DNA of 64,000 bases from Leptolyngbya sp. Cla-17 (GCF_016807185.1 NZ_JAEVYN010000001.1:1486781-1550780); one strand, 5' to 3'. Counted from the stretch's first letter, positions 52,007-61,697 are shown. Numbers and translations are program-made. Notes: generated from the sequence alone by a model not told the origin.

Positions 52007-52774
52007 CTAGGATCTAGATTGGGGCGGTCTACAATCTGCCAGGATTGCGTGAAGATTGACAACTTGCCCAATCACCGCGATCGCAGGAGCCGAAAATCCT
52101 GTTGCTTCTACCTTTTGCACAATGGTTTCCAGGGTGCCGCCAAGTTCTTCTTGCTCTGGACGAGTGCCCCAGCGGATTAAAGCAATGGGTGTTGTAGCGC
52201 TTAAATCTGCGATTAATAGTTGCTCAATAATGTAGGGAAGGTTGTGAATGCCCATATAGATCACGATGGTTTCTGAGCCATGGGCGATCGCGTGCCAATT
52301 CACAGCCGGACGATATTTTCCAGCACCTTCATGCCCTGTGACAAAAGTAACTGAAGAACTATAGTTGCGATGGGTGAGAGGAATGCCTGCATAGGCGGGA
52401 GCTGCAATCCCAGAGGTAATCCCCGGCACTACTTCCACGGGAACCCCGGCTGCCACCAATTCTTCCATTTCCTCGCCACCTCGCCCAAAGATAAATGGAT
52501 CTCCGCCCTTCAGGCGCACAATGCAGCCACCTTCTTGGGCTCTGTTCACCAGTAATTGAGTAGTATCTTCCTGCACTAACGAATGCATTCCCCGCCGCTT
52601 TCCAGCATTAATCTGCTCCGCTTTCGGATTAATCATCGCTAAAATTTGCGGGCTGACCAGGGCATCGTAGATCACCACATCGGCATTCTCTAAAAGAGAT
52701 TTCCCTTTAAGGGTCATTAAGCCGGGATCACCGGGTCCAGCACCAACGAGATAGACTTTGCCGAGTTGATTCAT
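52007..52774 (-). CDS. cobA: Uroporphyrinogen-III C-methyltransferase (SUMT)
   Basis: The 255-residue protein is a stand-alone SUMT. VYLVGAGPGDPGLMTLKG is the SAM-binding start, VVIYDALVSPQIL and RLKGGDPFIFGRGGEEMEEL (quoted in parts) are tetrapyrrole-methylase motifs, and VVPGITSGIAAPAYAGIPLTHR is the substrate loop (key part GITSGIAAPAYAGIPLTHR). It makes precorrin-2, the branch point to siroheme and cobalamin. It lies downstream of a CbiX/SirB-like chelatase gene in the same direction, forming a siroheme unit. Confidence 0.95.
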   Translation of the reverse strand: MNQLGKVYLVGAGPGDPGLMTLKGKSLLENADVVIYDALVSPQILAMINPKAEQINAGKRRGMHSLVQEDTTQLLVNRAQEGGCIVRLKGGDPFIFGRGGEEMEELVAAGVPVEVVPGITSGIAAPAYAGIPLTHRNYSSSVTFVTGHEGAGKYRPAVNWHAIAHGSETIVIYMGIHNLPYIIEQLLIADLSATTPIALIRWGTRPEQEELGGTLETIVQKVEATGFSAPAIAVIGQVVNLHAILADCRPPQSRS

Positions 52775-52905
52775 AGCAGGAGCCTGTCAGGAGTAGAGGT
52801 AGAGGGTTAGGAAAGGCAGAAGATGAAGTGCAGAGTTCTTGAGTTTTAGAGTGAGAACAGCGAAAGGTAAGGGCGTATCCTGCGTCAATCGTCAAGCGCC
52901 TTCCG

Positions 52906-53796
52906 TCATTCGTTTGCCAAATCTATGAGTAAATCAACCAGTCTGGGACTAGCATTCAGAGGCTCGGCAAGGGTGATTTTGAGAGTGGAATGCTGCTGGG
53001 AAAATTGGGCGATGGCTTGAGCGATCGCATCGGTGATACCGCCAGGAAACAAGAAATAAGGCAATATGCCAATGTGTTGGTAGCCTGAGCGAACACATTC
53101 TTGCAAGCGCGATTCTAGGTTCGGTGGCGTTGACCAGTAGGCAACGGTTGCACCAATATCATTGGCAAGGGCTGCGATCGGTTGATTAGCATTCAATCGG
53201 CGACTGCCATGGGCAAGTAAAATCCAAGCATCCATCGGCAGAGGCGATATGCGTTCGTTGAGCAACTGCCCTAACCCTAACTGTGAACCCAGATGAGCAG
53301 TCACAGTTAGCATCATGCTGTCCCCTAATAAGTGCTGAGCTTGAGCAACTTCCGCCGGAATATCTTCTAGCAAATGCACTCCAGGCAACAAAAAGACTGG
53401 CAGCAATCGTAAAGAAATCTTTTTGAGCGGATTTTTTGCTTGAATCTGTTGGGCAATCTGCTCAATCTGCTGATGCAACGGCAACGGATGGCACTCTAAA
53501 TAAGCAGCGTGAACGAAAAGATCTGGATCAAAAGGCTGTGCTTGCAGCAGAGAGGACGTGCCTTGCTCCAATGACGAAAAGCTATCAGATTTCACTGCAA
53601 TCGTCGATTTATTTGCTACCCCAACGGCTGGCTGAGTGGAGGATACGCGATCGCGGAAATGGCTAGTCAAAGCTTCTGAGGCACTTCGCGATCGTGGATC
53701 GGAACTGCCATGAAAAATCAGAATATAGACCGATAGAGAGGATGGATCAGTCAAAGGATTCAAGTGTGTCAACCAAGAAGATCTTAATTGTTCCAT
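52906..53796 (-). CDS. Sirohydrochlorin chelatase-like protein (CbiX/SirB family)
   Basis: From ATG 53796 (a start at 53838 is also open) this 296-residue protein has two chelatase half-domains. The first has LIFHGSSDPRSR and LFVHAAYLECHPLP, the second WILLAHGSRRLNAN and IGILPYFLFPGGITDAI. The HGS histidines are metal-binding residues in CbiX/SirB. With CobA upstream product precorrin-2, it would insert iron (siroheme) or cobalt. Clustering with cobA and the general need for siroheme in nitrite and sulfite reductases favour iron, but this is inference. Confidence 0.88.
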   Translation of the reverse strand: MEQLRSSWLTHLNPLTDPSSLSVYILIFHGSSDPRSRSASEALTSHFRDRVSSTQPAVGVANKSTIAVKSDSFSSLEQGTSSLLQAQPFDPDLFVHAAYLECHPLPLHQQIEQIAQQIQAKNPLKKISLRLLPVFLLPGVHLLEDIPAEVAQAQHLLGDSMMLTVTAHLGSQLGLGQLLNERISPLPMDAWILLAHGSRRLNANQPIAALANDIGATVAYWSTPPNLESRLQECVRSGYQHIGILPYFLFPGGITDAIAQAIAQFSQQHSTLKITLAEPLNASPRLVDLLIDLANE

Positions 53797-54209
53797 CTTA
53801 CAAAACTCTGTAGAAGTGGCTACAGCAAAACAATTCAAAAAGATGCCTAAAAGACGCTTGAAAATTGAAATTGCAGCGACAAAAATTAAGCCAATCAGTC
53901 ACGCAAACTCTTTAATCTCACGTTCAAAATTAATCCTGCTGCAATCTTTTGACCTGGCATTTGCATAAGGAACAGCATGTGGCTGTCGTTTTTTGATTGA
54001 GCCGTCGAGATAATTTCCCAAATACCCAGCCTTGACAGAACTCTCTAAACCAAAAAAAGTTGCCGATAGAGACAAATAGAACAATAAGAATCGTATGATC
54101 TCTTTGCCGATAAAGCTTAGGCGGTATAGTAGGCTTAGATTTCGCAATTTTGGAGACATCACTTCTTACCGGAGTGAGGCTTCCGCGTTTATTCAAGTAG
54201 AGTTCTATC
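53797..54209. other. 413-bp gap before the DICT kinase
   Basis: No convincing gene is present. A minus-strand frame at 53899-54162 (87 codons) has a hydrophobic stretch (FLLFYLSLSATFFGLE) and could be a small membrane protein, but it has no clear ribosome-binding site. Both flanking genes are divergent, so promoters must be here. Confidence 0.45.
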
Positions 54210-56201
54210 TTGATCAGTCGCTCTCCTTCCATTCTGGAAGATCTGCTCGCTTCCCTGCCCGACTTAAGACCCCAAATTTACTTCAAATCCTCTCTCACGG
54301 CGCTGTCTCACGCAATGGAGGATCAAGTTTTGGCAGGGGTAGATCAGCCTGTGGTGATTGCTAGTTTTCAGCGGGAACGATTTTATCGTCAAGAAGCTCA
54401 CCGTTATTTGAGAATTGCCGATCGCACAGAGCAGGTCTATGTGCTGGCGGCACCTGAAACTGATTTTGCCAATCGCTCGGATCGCTATGAAACGATCGCC
54501 TTTGATAAAACAGATGCCCTCGCCCAAGAATGGCATTTGGTTGTGGTCAGTGCTCACTATGCCGCTTGCTTGATTTGTCGTGAACGTCAGGTTTATACAG
54601 CCCCAGGGGAATCATCTCTGCATTTGCCGCCTGATCAATCTCGCCGATTTGAAGGTATTTGGACATTTGAGCGATCGGTGGCATGTAAAGCAGCAGAGTT
54701 GCTGTTAACGAAAGTGGTACTTTACCGCCCAGAACTCGTCGATAAAGTGTCAGCAGCGCAAACGGTATTAGTGGATAACGCCCAAGCTAGCTTTAGCCAT
54801 GTTGATCCAGGGCCGTTTGCCGAACGCTTGGTGACCTACATTCAAGCTGGGCAATACAAGTTGTTGAAGGCATACCGCTCCATCGCGGCTCAAGAACAAC
54901 GAGAGCGCCTAGTCAATTCGATTACCTCGGCAATTCGGAGATCGCTTGACCCCGATGAAATCTTCAAAGTTGCCGTACAGGAACTGGGGCAAGCCCTAGA
55001 TGCCTGTCGCTGTTTAATCTATCGGTGTCGTGCCACGGATGTCACCGTCACCCTCCAGCACGAATCGCTCAACCAGGGGGTGGAATCGCTAATTGGTCAA
55101 CGCTGGAATCTGGCAGATAATTCCCTGTTTCAATGGGTCGCGCAACATCAAGAGCCTCTTTGTATGCCTCATACCCCGGCAGATGTTTGGTTGCTAGGAC
55201 AGGAGGAAGTTGCGGTACCAACGGAGCAGATGCAGCGTTGGGCGATCAAGGCTTGGTTGATGGTGCCTGTGGTGCATCAGAATCGCTTGCTGGGCATGGT
55301 GGAAGTGCATCACTGTGGCGATACTGCCCATGACTGGCATGAAAGCAATGTGGGGCTGATCGAAGCGATCGCGAACCAAATTGGGGTAGCGCTGATCCAA
55401 GCCGAAGCCTATGCCAACCTGGAAGACCTAAATCAACAGCTTGCAGCCCTCGATCGCACTCGTAGCAACCTGATTGCTATCACTGGACATGAATTGCGAA
55501 CACCGCTTTCCACCATTCAAGTGTGCCTAGAAAGCCTCTCCACCGAACCCGATATGCCTGAAGAACTGCGCCAAGTCATGCTAAGTACGGCATTGACTGA
55601 TGCAGAACGGATGCGAAAGCTAATTCAAGACTTTTTGACCCTCTCTCAACTGGAAAGTGGGCGAATTCAATGGCATCTGGAACCACTTCCCCTTCAGGAA
55701 TGCGTCGATCTTGCCCTGAGCAGTCTGCGATCGCGACAAATGGATGGAACATTACCCGAAATTACCGCCCAAGTTTCGCCTGAACTGCCATTAATCCAAT
55801 CTGATGGTGAATGGGTTGTAGAAGTTTTATCGAAACTGTTAGATAACGCCTGCAAATTTACTGAGCCGACGGGTAAAGTGCTGATTCAAGCGCAGCCCAA
55901 CGGCGGAAAAATGCTAGAAGTGACTGTTTCTGATACAGGGCGCGGCATTGAATCTAATCGCCTGGAAACCGTGTTCGATCGCTTTTATCAGGAAGAGGGT
56001 GCTCTGCGTCGATCGACTGGAGGGACAGGACTAGGGCTTGCCATTTGTCGCCAAATTGTGGCCGGTCTAGGCGGACGCATTTGGGCAGAATCCGCAGGAA
56101 AGGATCGCGGTAGCCAATTTCACCTGACGCTGCCCATTTCTCCATCCGAAAAAGAAGAGAAACCTATTAAAACCGTCCGTGGCTCAAAAGCACGTCGCTG
56201 A
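54210..56201 (+). CDS. DICT-GAF sensor histidine kinase
   Basis: The 663-residue protein has an N-terminal DICT domain (residues 1-220; LEDLLASLPDLRPQIYFKSS, AMEDQVLAG, YVLAAPETDF), a GAF domain (about 240-400; VQELGQALDACRCLIYRC), then the kinase core. ITGHELRTPLSTI holds His427; the N box LLDNACKFTEP, G1 VSDTGRGIE, F box FDRFYQEEG and G2 GTGLGLAIC follow. DICT kinases in cyanobacteria are linked to light or stress signalling. The TTG start is assumed because the DICT domain begins there. No response regulator is adjacent. Confidence 0.92.
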   Translation: MISRSPSILEDLLASLPDLRPQIYFKSSLTALSHAMEDQVLAGVDQPVVIASFQRERFYRQEAHRYLRIADRTEQVYVLAAPETDFANRSDRYETIAFDKTDALAQEWHLVVVSAHYAACLICRERQVYTAPGESSLHLPPDQSRRFEGIWTFERSVACKAAELLLTKVVLYRPELVDKVSAAQTVLVDNAQASFSHVDPGPFAERLVTYIQAGQYKLLKAYRSIAAQEQRERLVNSITSAIRRSLDPDEIFKVAVQELGQALDACRCLIYRCRATDVTVTLQHESLNQGVESLIGQRWNLADNSLFQWVAQHQEPLCMPHTPADVWLLGQEEVAVPTEQMQRWAIKAWLMVPVVHQNRLLGMVEVHHCGDTAHDWHESNVGLIEAIANQIGVALIQAEAYANLEDLNQQLAALDRTRSNLIAITGHELRTPLSTIQVCLESLSTEPDMPEELRQVMLSTALTDAERMRKLIQDFLTLSQLESGRIQWHLEPLPLQECVDLALSSLRSRQMDGTLPEITAQVSPELPLIQSDGEWVVEVLSKLLDNACKFTEPTGKVLIQAQPNGGKMLEVTVSDTGRGIESNRLETVFDRFYQEEGALRRSTGGTGLGLAICRQIVAGLGGRIWAESAGKDRGSQFHLTLPISPSEKEEKPIKTVRGSKARR

Positions 56202-56207
56202 AGCCTT

Positions 56208-56271
56208 AACTCTGTAGGATGTGTTAGGCAACTCTGTAGGATGTGTTGGCACAACGCCTAACACATCCTAC
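56208..56271. terminator. Tandem and inverted repeat, likely bidirectional terminator
   Basis: A 22-bp unit (AACTCTGTAGGATGTGTT core) occurs twice, at 56208 and 56230. GTAGGATGTGTTAGGC (56214-56229) is the exact inverse complement of GCCTAACACATCCTAC (56256-56271). The element lies in the 96-bp gap between the convergent kinase and ilvD genes, where a shared hairpin terminator is expected. Confidence 0.65.
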
Positions 56272-56297
56272 CCGACTCTCCTTCATCGGCATCCAGA

Positions 56298-57986
56298 TTA
56301 TGGATTGACGTGCAAATCCGTAACGGCACCGAGGCTGCTAGAAGACACTAGCGTGGCGTATTTTGCTAACACACCAGAGGTGTAGAGCGGTTTCGGTTTT
56401 TGCCATGCAGCACGGCGCAGTGCTAACTCTTCATCCGACACATTCACCTGCAACAGACGAGCAGCGGCATCAATGGTGATGGAATCGTTTTCTTGAACTA
56501 GGGCGATCGCTCCTCCCACGTAGGCTTCAGGGGCCACATGTCCCACGACCATGCCATAGGTGCCGCCGGAAAAGCGTCCATCGGTAATCAACCCAACAGT
56601 GTCACCTAACCCTGCCCCAATAATCGCTGAAGTGGGAGCCAGCATTTCTCGCATTCCGGGTCCACCTTTAGGACCTTCATAGCGAATAACGATCACATCA
56701 CCCGCAACGATTTTTCTTGCCAAAATCGCATCCAAACACGCTTCTTCGGAGTCAAATACCCGTGCAGGTCCCGTAATTTGAGCTTTTTTGATGCCCGTAA
56801 TTTTGGCAACTGCACCTTCGGTTGCCAGGTTGCCTTTAAGGATTGCCAAATGTCCGCTGGCATACATTGGGTTGTTCCAAGGACGGATTACGTCTTGGTC
56901 AGCGCTGGGTTCATCGGGCACCTGCTTCAGGCGTTCTGCGATCGTCTCTCCTGTGATAGTGAGGCAGTCGCCATGCAGCAAGCCGTGATTGAGCAGCATT
57001 TTCATCACTTGAGGAATGCCGCCTGCCCGATGCAAATCCGTCGCGACGTAGCGACCAGAAGGCTTCAGATCACACAGTACTGGCACACGGGCACGGATGG
57101 CTTCAAAATCATCCAGTTTCAGGTTGACTTCGGCAGAGTGAGCGATCGCCAAAAAGTGCAATACCGCATTGGTCGAACCACCCACTGCCATGATGACCGA
57201 GATCGCATTCTCGATCGACTGACGGGTAATGATATCGCGAGGGCGCAGATTATGGCGAATCGCTTCCACCAAAACTTTTCCTGCCAGTGCGGTATTCTCT
57301 GCTTTTTCAGGGTCTTCCGCTGACATTGTGGAAGAATACATCAGGCTCATGCCCATGGCTTCAAAGGCTGAAGACATCGTGTTGGCGGTATACATGCCGC
57401 CACAAGAACCCGCACCGGGGCAAGCATTCCGCTCCACCGCCGTCAGCCGCACCTCGTCAATTTTGCCAGCGCTATACTGACCCACCGCTTCAAAGGAACT
57501 GACGACTGTGAGATCTTCCCCTGCCAAATTTCCTGGCTTGATGGTGCCGCCATAGACAAACAGCGCCGGAATATTCATTCGCGCCATGGCAATCATGGCA
57601 CCGGGCATGTTTTTGTCGCAGCCGCCGATCGCCAACACCCCATCCATACTTTGGGCATTACAGGCGGTTTCAATTGAATCAGCAATCACATCCCGGGACA
57701 CGAGGGAATATTTCATTCCTTCGGTGCCCATGGAAATGCCGTCGCTGACGGTAATTGTGCCAAAAATCTGGGGCATACCGCCTGCCAACCGAATGCCTGC
57801 TTCCGCCTGCGTTGCCAAGGGCGCGATGCCCATGTTGCAAGGGGTAATGGTGCTGTGGGCACTGGCAACGCCCACAATGGGCTTGCTAAAATCACCATCA
57901 CCAAATCCCACGGCTCGCAGCATGGCGCGGTTGGGCGATCGCTGCACACCCTCAGTAACAATCTTACTTCTCCAATTTTCAGACAT
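56298..57986 (-). CDS. ilvD: Dihydroxy-acid dehydratase
   Basis: From ATG 57986 (GGAAG 7 bp upstream) this is a 562-residue enzyme of branched-chain amino acid synthesis that dehydrates dihydroxy acids. Motifs include NMGIAPLATQ, GGCDKNMPGAMIA and ERNACPGAGSCGGMYTANT with the iron-sulfur cysteines, and LITDGRFSGGTYGMVVGH (quoted in part DGRFSGGTYGMVVGH). A start at 58001 is also open but less well placed. It is convergent with the kinase gene. Confidence 0.97.
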   Translation of the reverse strand: MSENWRSKIVTEGVQRSPNRAMLRAVGFGDGDFSKPIVGVASAHSTITPCNMGIAPLATQAEAGIRLAGGMPQIFGTITVSDGISMGTEGMKYSLVSRDVIADSIETACNAQSMDGVLAIGGCDKNMPGAMIAMARMNIPALFVYGGTIKPGNLAGEDLTVVSSFEAVGQYSAGKIDEVRLTAVERNACPGAGSCGGMYTANTMSSAFEAMGMSLMYSSTMSAEDPEKAENTALAGKVLVEAIRHNLRPRDIITRQSIENAISVIMAVGGSTNAVLHFLAIAHSAEVNLKLDDFEAIRARVPVLCDLKPSGRYVATDLHRAGGIPQVMKMLLNHGLLHGDCLTITGETIAERLKQVPDEPSADQDVIRPWNNPMYASGHLAILKGNLATEGAVAKITGIKKAQITGPARVFDSEEACLDAILARKIVAGDVIVIRYEGPKGGPGMREMLAPTSAIIGAGLGDTVGLITDGRFSGGTYGMVVGHVAPEAYVGGAIALVQENDSITIDAAARLLQVNVSDEELALRRAAWQKPKPLYTSGVLAKYATLVSSSSLGAVTDLHVNP

Positions 57987-58208
57987 TTCGTTCTTCCACA
58001 TTTAGATCGGCAGTGAGCTTTCCTAATTTTCGCAGAACACTAGCTGCGTTATAGTGTTTTCTGTTCGGAACCGATTTTTTTCTGAGCAGTCTAGATTAGC
58101 AGCGAAGATTAGTGAAGAGTTATTCGTTTCATGACACCCTTTCCATAGGTGCATGGCGATCACTCCAATTATCTACCTGTAACGGGTTCAGTGAATATAA
58201 AGGAAAGC

Positions 58209-58496
58209 ATGTCAAGTAGTCAGCGTGTTTCAGTCATTTCTTCAGTTGGCAGTCGCAAAGGTCGGTTTCGCAAACCTAACAGCAAAGAACTCGATTTGTT
58301 GCTGTTGGCTGGATGTTCCTGTCTTATGACGATTTTGTATCATCCCGTCGCAGAAGCACTGCAAACGGCTCAAACGAGCGCATCCAGTACCGCGATCGCC
58401 ACGACCACTAGCAAAACCGCTACCAACGCCATGAATTCCTTTCATTTAATTGCTCAGGCTTCCCGCGATAAGAATCAGGATGAGGAAGAAACATAA
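58209..58496 (+). CDS. Small hypothetical membrane protein, 95 aa
   Basis: ATG 58209 follows AAAGGAAAGC. The protein has a basic N-terminal third, one hydrophobic segment (LLLLAGCSCLMTILYH), and a Ser/Thr/Ala-rich region ending in an acidic tail DKNQDEEET. A start at 58149 is open but lacks a ribosome-binding site. Unknown family; cyanobacterial proteins of this style are often called hypothetical. Confidence 0.6.
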   Translation: MSSSQRVSVISSVGSRKGRFRKPNSKELDLLLLAGCSCLMTILYHPVAEALQTAQTSASSTAIATTTSKTATNAMNSFHLIAQASRDKNQDEEET

Positions 58497-58611
58497 AAGA
58501 ATAAAGAGTGACGAATTAAAGCTAGAAGCCTAATCGAAATCTACCTCTCGCTATTCTACTTTCACCATTCACCCTGTTTCTTACTACAGACGCTAGGCGA
58601 ACGCTCTCCAT

Positions 58612-58908
58612 TTACTTGCCATGAGTTTCACAGGGTGGTGCAGAAATGGAGCGATCGAGCCAGTTCACTGCTTGTTGCAAACGAGGTAGCGCTTCTTCAG
58701 GTTGATTTTTGAGTAAAAAGACCAATGCCGCGATCGCTTGCTCAGAGGCTCTGGCTTTCCGGTTTGCCTTGAGGCGATGCCAGTCTTTGTCGGTAATCGT
58801 CAGTTTTGCCATCAACGCCTGCGCTAACTCTTCTGCGCTGCATTGATTCAAATCTGGCGTGTTCAAACCTTCCACTGAACCCATCGTTTGAGATGCCAGG
58901 TTCACCAT
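58612..58908 (-). CDS. Hypothetical protein, 98 aa
   Basis: The helical 98-residue protein has CSAEELAQALMAKLTITDKDW, a basic patch (RLKANRKARASEQA) and a TPR-like stretch LKNQPEEALPRLQQAVNWLD (quoted within 20 residues). It resembles small cyanobacterial proteins of uncertain role. It is divergent from the next gene at 58988 and convergent with the gene at 58209. Confidence 0.65.
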   Translation of the reverse strand: MVNLASQTMGSVEGLNTPDLNQCSAEELAQALMAKLTITDKDWHRLKANRKARASEQAIAALVFLLKNQPEEALPRLQQAVNWLDRSISAPPCETHGK

Positions 58909-58987
58909 AAATAATCCACAGTATTCTTAAGGAGTGCTAATTTCTTCACTTTACTATGTCTGAGAAAAGAGGAGTAGGAAATAGAGT

Positions 58988-59413
58988 ATGAAGGCTTCTA
59001 AAGAAGGTGAAGAGTATTTAGATCAGGGGCAGTCAGGTGATGAACCGGATTTTGATCAAGAACTGGTAGAGGTGGAGCGATCGCTTCAGGAACTCAAAGA
59101 TCGCCATAATCAAGTGCAGCAAGCCCAAGCCGCACAAGCCAACCTTCAACAGCGGCAAGAGCAAATTAAGCGCCAACATCAACGGGCTGCCTCTCCTGAA
59201 CTGAAGGTCGAACTTCAGCACATTCAAGACAGCCTGGATGAGTTGGAAGTTAAATTAGAAAGCCGCCTGTTCAGTTGGGAAAAACCATTTTGGCAGATTG
59301 TTCGTTTTGGTGGACTGGGGTTGGTGATTGGCTGGTTAATGGCGATCGCTGTATTGCAACGTCCTCAACCTGCTTCTCAACCTTCACCGGGTACATCTCA
59401 AAATTCACAATAA
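58988..59413 (+). CDS. Coiled-coil membrane protein, 141 aa
   Basis: ATG 58988 opens a protein with an acidic start, a long coiled coil (residues about 25-90; many Gln, Glu and Lys in heptads), then a membrane helix (GGLGLVIGWLMAIAVLQ) and a short Pro/Ser-rich tail. The topology suggests an inner or thylakoid membrane protein with a cytoplasmic coiled coil. No family was recognised. Confidence 0.7.
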   Translation: MKASKEGEEYLDQGQSGDEPDFDQELVEVERSLQELKDRHNQVQQAQAAQANLQQRQEQIKRQHQRAASPELKVELQHIQDSLDELEVKLESRLFSWEKPFWQIVRFGGLGLVIGWLMAIAVLQRPQPASQPSPGTSQNSQ

Positions 59414-59526
59414 TGTCAGAGTAGTGTGAAATGTAATATGACGAGTACCCAGTACGGAGTGCAGAACCGCTTTGGTGCGAGGATCCTATAAGGACGCTTG
59501 AGAAGCGCCCCTATAAACATTCCGGC

Positions 59527-60684
59527 TTAGGCAGTCACATCACCCACCAGGAGAGCCACATCATCTAAATATTGCCCATAGTCATAGTTCACATCAAAGT
59601 CACCATAGGGTGTGCTTCCTTCCGCCACCACTACGCCGTTTGCGAAAGAGGCAGTGGCTGAGTATTGCGGTATTTGAGGAATGAAATCAGCGATTAGCTG
59701 ACTAAGATTGAAAGTGCCTGCAAAAGCCCCCGCTGGCGAAGTAATGTCGCTGATTAGGCTACCATTTGCAATATCCAAAGTGCCACTGACATCCGTTAAA
59801 AATTCAGCTAGTTCCTCAGTCACTTCTCCAGCTACATTAAAGTCGAAACTAAGATCACCTATGGGTGTAACCACCGTTGCGAGTGCGATTCCGTCGGCAA
59901 AATCAACAGCTCCTGAGAGTGCTGCTAGAGGCACAACCACTTCAGCACCAGGAATTTGAGTAAATACATCAACAGCTATCGTGCCTGCATTCAGATCAAG
60001 CATCGCCTCCGATGCACCTACCGGAAAAGTGTATTGAGCGTTCTCAGGAAAATCGATCGCAAAATCAACATCTCCAAAGGGAGTGGTCAGGTCTGTAACC
60101 AACTGACCGCTGCTAAAACTAATCGTTCCTTCCACATCTCCCAGCGATGTGGGTAGATCGATTGCAATCTGACCATCTTTAAATGCCACCGTTCCATTTG
60201 AGGTTGTGAACTGCTCACCTACAAAACTGCTAACCAGTTGAGCAAAATTAAAACTACCAACAAAGTCTTCGTTCCCCAGGTCTAAATTTCCAGAGGCAAT
60301 TCCATTGGCAAGATCCAACGTTCCATCTATCTGATTCAGGGTGACTAGGAAGTTGTTTGCCTGCTCGGTTACATTCACCGTTTCTGCTAAAGAGCCAAAG
60401 GGTGTAGACACGGTACTAACCAGCACGCCGTTTGCCAACGTTACGGTGCCTTGAATTTCGTCTAAAGAATTAACGATATCTACCAAGGACGCATCTAGAG
60501 CACCCACAGTGCTAGGTGTCAGTAAATTGCTAGAAGAACCTAACAAGCTAATAAAAGGAACTTCTGAAGCTACTTCGGTTAAAAAGCTGGAGGTTTGAGA
60601 GAGAGCCGAGCTTAAAGAACTCTGATTGATTCCTATGCTCGACAGAAAGTTGACACTTGGATTAAAGTTTGCTGAATCTACCAT
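59527..60684 (-). CDS. Repeat protein with about eight beta-rich repeats (385 aa)
   Basis: This acidic, cysteine-free protein is built from about eight degenerate repeats (about residues 75-385). Each has a 'GT(V/L)xxANGxLxSxxxTPFGD' pattern, for example EIQGTVTLANGVLV, VEGTISFSSGQLV, VSGTLDIANGSLI and SATASFANGVVV. Every other unit adds a helical insert (FNFAQLVSSF, FNLSQLIADF). No N-terminal signal peptide is visible; the last residues (VALLVGDVTA) could be a type I secretion-like tail, which is guesswork. The repeats likely form a beta-sandwich or solenoid. Function unknown. Confidence 0.8.
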   Translation of the reverse strand: MVDSANFNPSVNFLSSIGINQSSLSSALSQTSSFLTEVASEVPFISLLGSSSNLLTPSTVGALDASLVDIVNSLDEIQGTVTLANGVLVSTVSTPFGSLAETVNVTEQANNFLVTLNQIDGTLDLANGIASGNLDLGNEDFVGSFNFAQLVSSFVGEQFTTSNGTVAFKDGQIAIDLPTSLGDVEGTISFSSGQLVTDLTTPFGDVDFAIDFPENAQYTFPVGASEAMLDLNAGTIAVDVFTQIPGAEVVVPLAALSGAVDFADGIALATVVTPIGDLSFDFNVAGEVTEELAEFLTDVSGTLDIANGSLISDITSPAGAFAGTFNLSQLIADFIPQIPQYSATASFANGVVVAEGSTPYGDFDVNYDYGQYLDDVALLVGDVTA

Positions 60685-61193
60685 GGTTATCTCCTTTTAC
60701 TCTCAGATGCAGACATGTTAGGGCTTGCTAGGCAAGCGATTTGCTTGCTGCGATAGTCAAAACATTTTTTTGGCGGTGATCGCTCAGCGATCGAACTAGC
60801 ATCGAACAGGATAATTGCTAGCCCCGCGAGGATGCTAACGAAAACCGGCTTCTAACCCATCTGTCCTTAGAGGCATTTAAATAAACCTTCTTGAGATAGA
60901 AATTAAGCAAGCTGATTCATAAAAAATAAGGTGAATCTTAACTTTTTGGTAGTTTATGGCAAACAAAGTAAGGGCAGATTTTGCAATTAATTTGCTTGTA
61001 ACCGATTGAATTTTGGCTAAACCTGGACTTGACAGTAGTGTTCTTCCTGCCAAAATGCTTGAAGTACTCCAGGGAGCCATTCAATTACCCGCATTACCTG
61101 ACTGCTCAAAATGGCAAATATAGCGGCAGCCCTTAGGAATCTGCTTAGAACTCTATACTTTGAAGAAGAAGTGAATGTGAGGAATGGATAGGC
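60685..61193. other. 509-bp divergent gap
   Basis: This gap lies between the repeat-protein start and the hydroxylase-like gene. Minus-strand frames in it show no coding character. It contains a HIP1-rich palindrome (GATCGCTCAGCGATCG near 60778). Both genes' promoters should be here but are not clear by eye. Confidence 0.5.
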
Positions 61194-61697
61194 ATGTTTG
61201 AGCTTTTCCCTATGTGGATTGGAATCGCCTGCTTTGCGATCGCCTTTGTACTTGCTAGCCTGGTGGAATATTGGGTGCATCGATTAATGCACAAACCGCT
61301 TCAATTGGGGGAACGCCACCGAGATCACCATCGCCGCAACGAAGCACAGGGCGTTGTCTGGGAGTTTTTGGATTACGTCAAAGGCACCATTATTTTATTG
61401 GTGCCGATGTTTTTTGTCTCGCTATCCGCTGGCATTGGCTGGAGCTTAGGCGCTGTGATCTATGCTGCTTTTTCCTCCTATGCCCATCAGCTTCAGCACG
61501 AAAACCCAACCAAGTGCTTTTGGATGAAAATGCCCGTTCACTATGTCCATCACAAGTACAACATGTGGCATCACAACTTTGGCTTAGGCGTAGACTGGTG
61601 GGATCACGTCTTTGGCACCTATAAAGTGGTGGAATGGCTCACGGATGATGAGCAAACCCATACAGAGCGCAGCTATCTAGAGCTGAAGTGGTGGTAA
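61194..61697 (+). CDS. Fatty acid hydroxylase / sterol desaturase superfamily protein
   Basis: The 167-residue integral membrane protein has the di-iron histidine boxes of the superfamily: HRLMHK, GERHRDHHRR and VHYVHHKYNMWHHN. Two hydrophobic segments lie at the N-terminus (WIGIACFAIAFVLASLV) and the middle (IILLVPMFFVSLSAGI). ATG 61194 follows GGATAGG. The family hydroxylates or desaturates lipids. The 128-bp downstream neighbour is an Mpo1-like gene, suggesting a fatty-acid modification module. Confidence 0.9.
   Translation: MFELFPMWIGIACFAIAFVLASLVEYWVHRLMHKPLQLGERHRDHHRRNEAQGVVWEFLDYVKGTIILLVPMFFVSLSAGIGWSLGAVIYAAFSSYAHQLQHENPTKCFWMKMPVHYVHHKYNMWHHNFGLGVDWWDHVFGTYKVVEWLTDDEQTHTERSYLELKWW

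Noticed and set aside
53899..54162. Small minus-strand membrane protein
   Set aside because: A hydrophobic stretch is present but there is no ribosome-binding site or conserved pattern; kept only as a note in the gap entry.
56778..57323. 181-codon plus-strand frame within ilvD
   Set aside because: It is antisense to ilvD, whose motifs are all present on the other strand.
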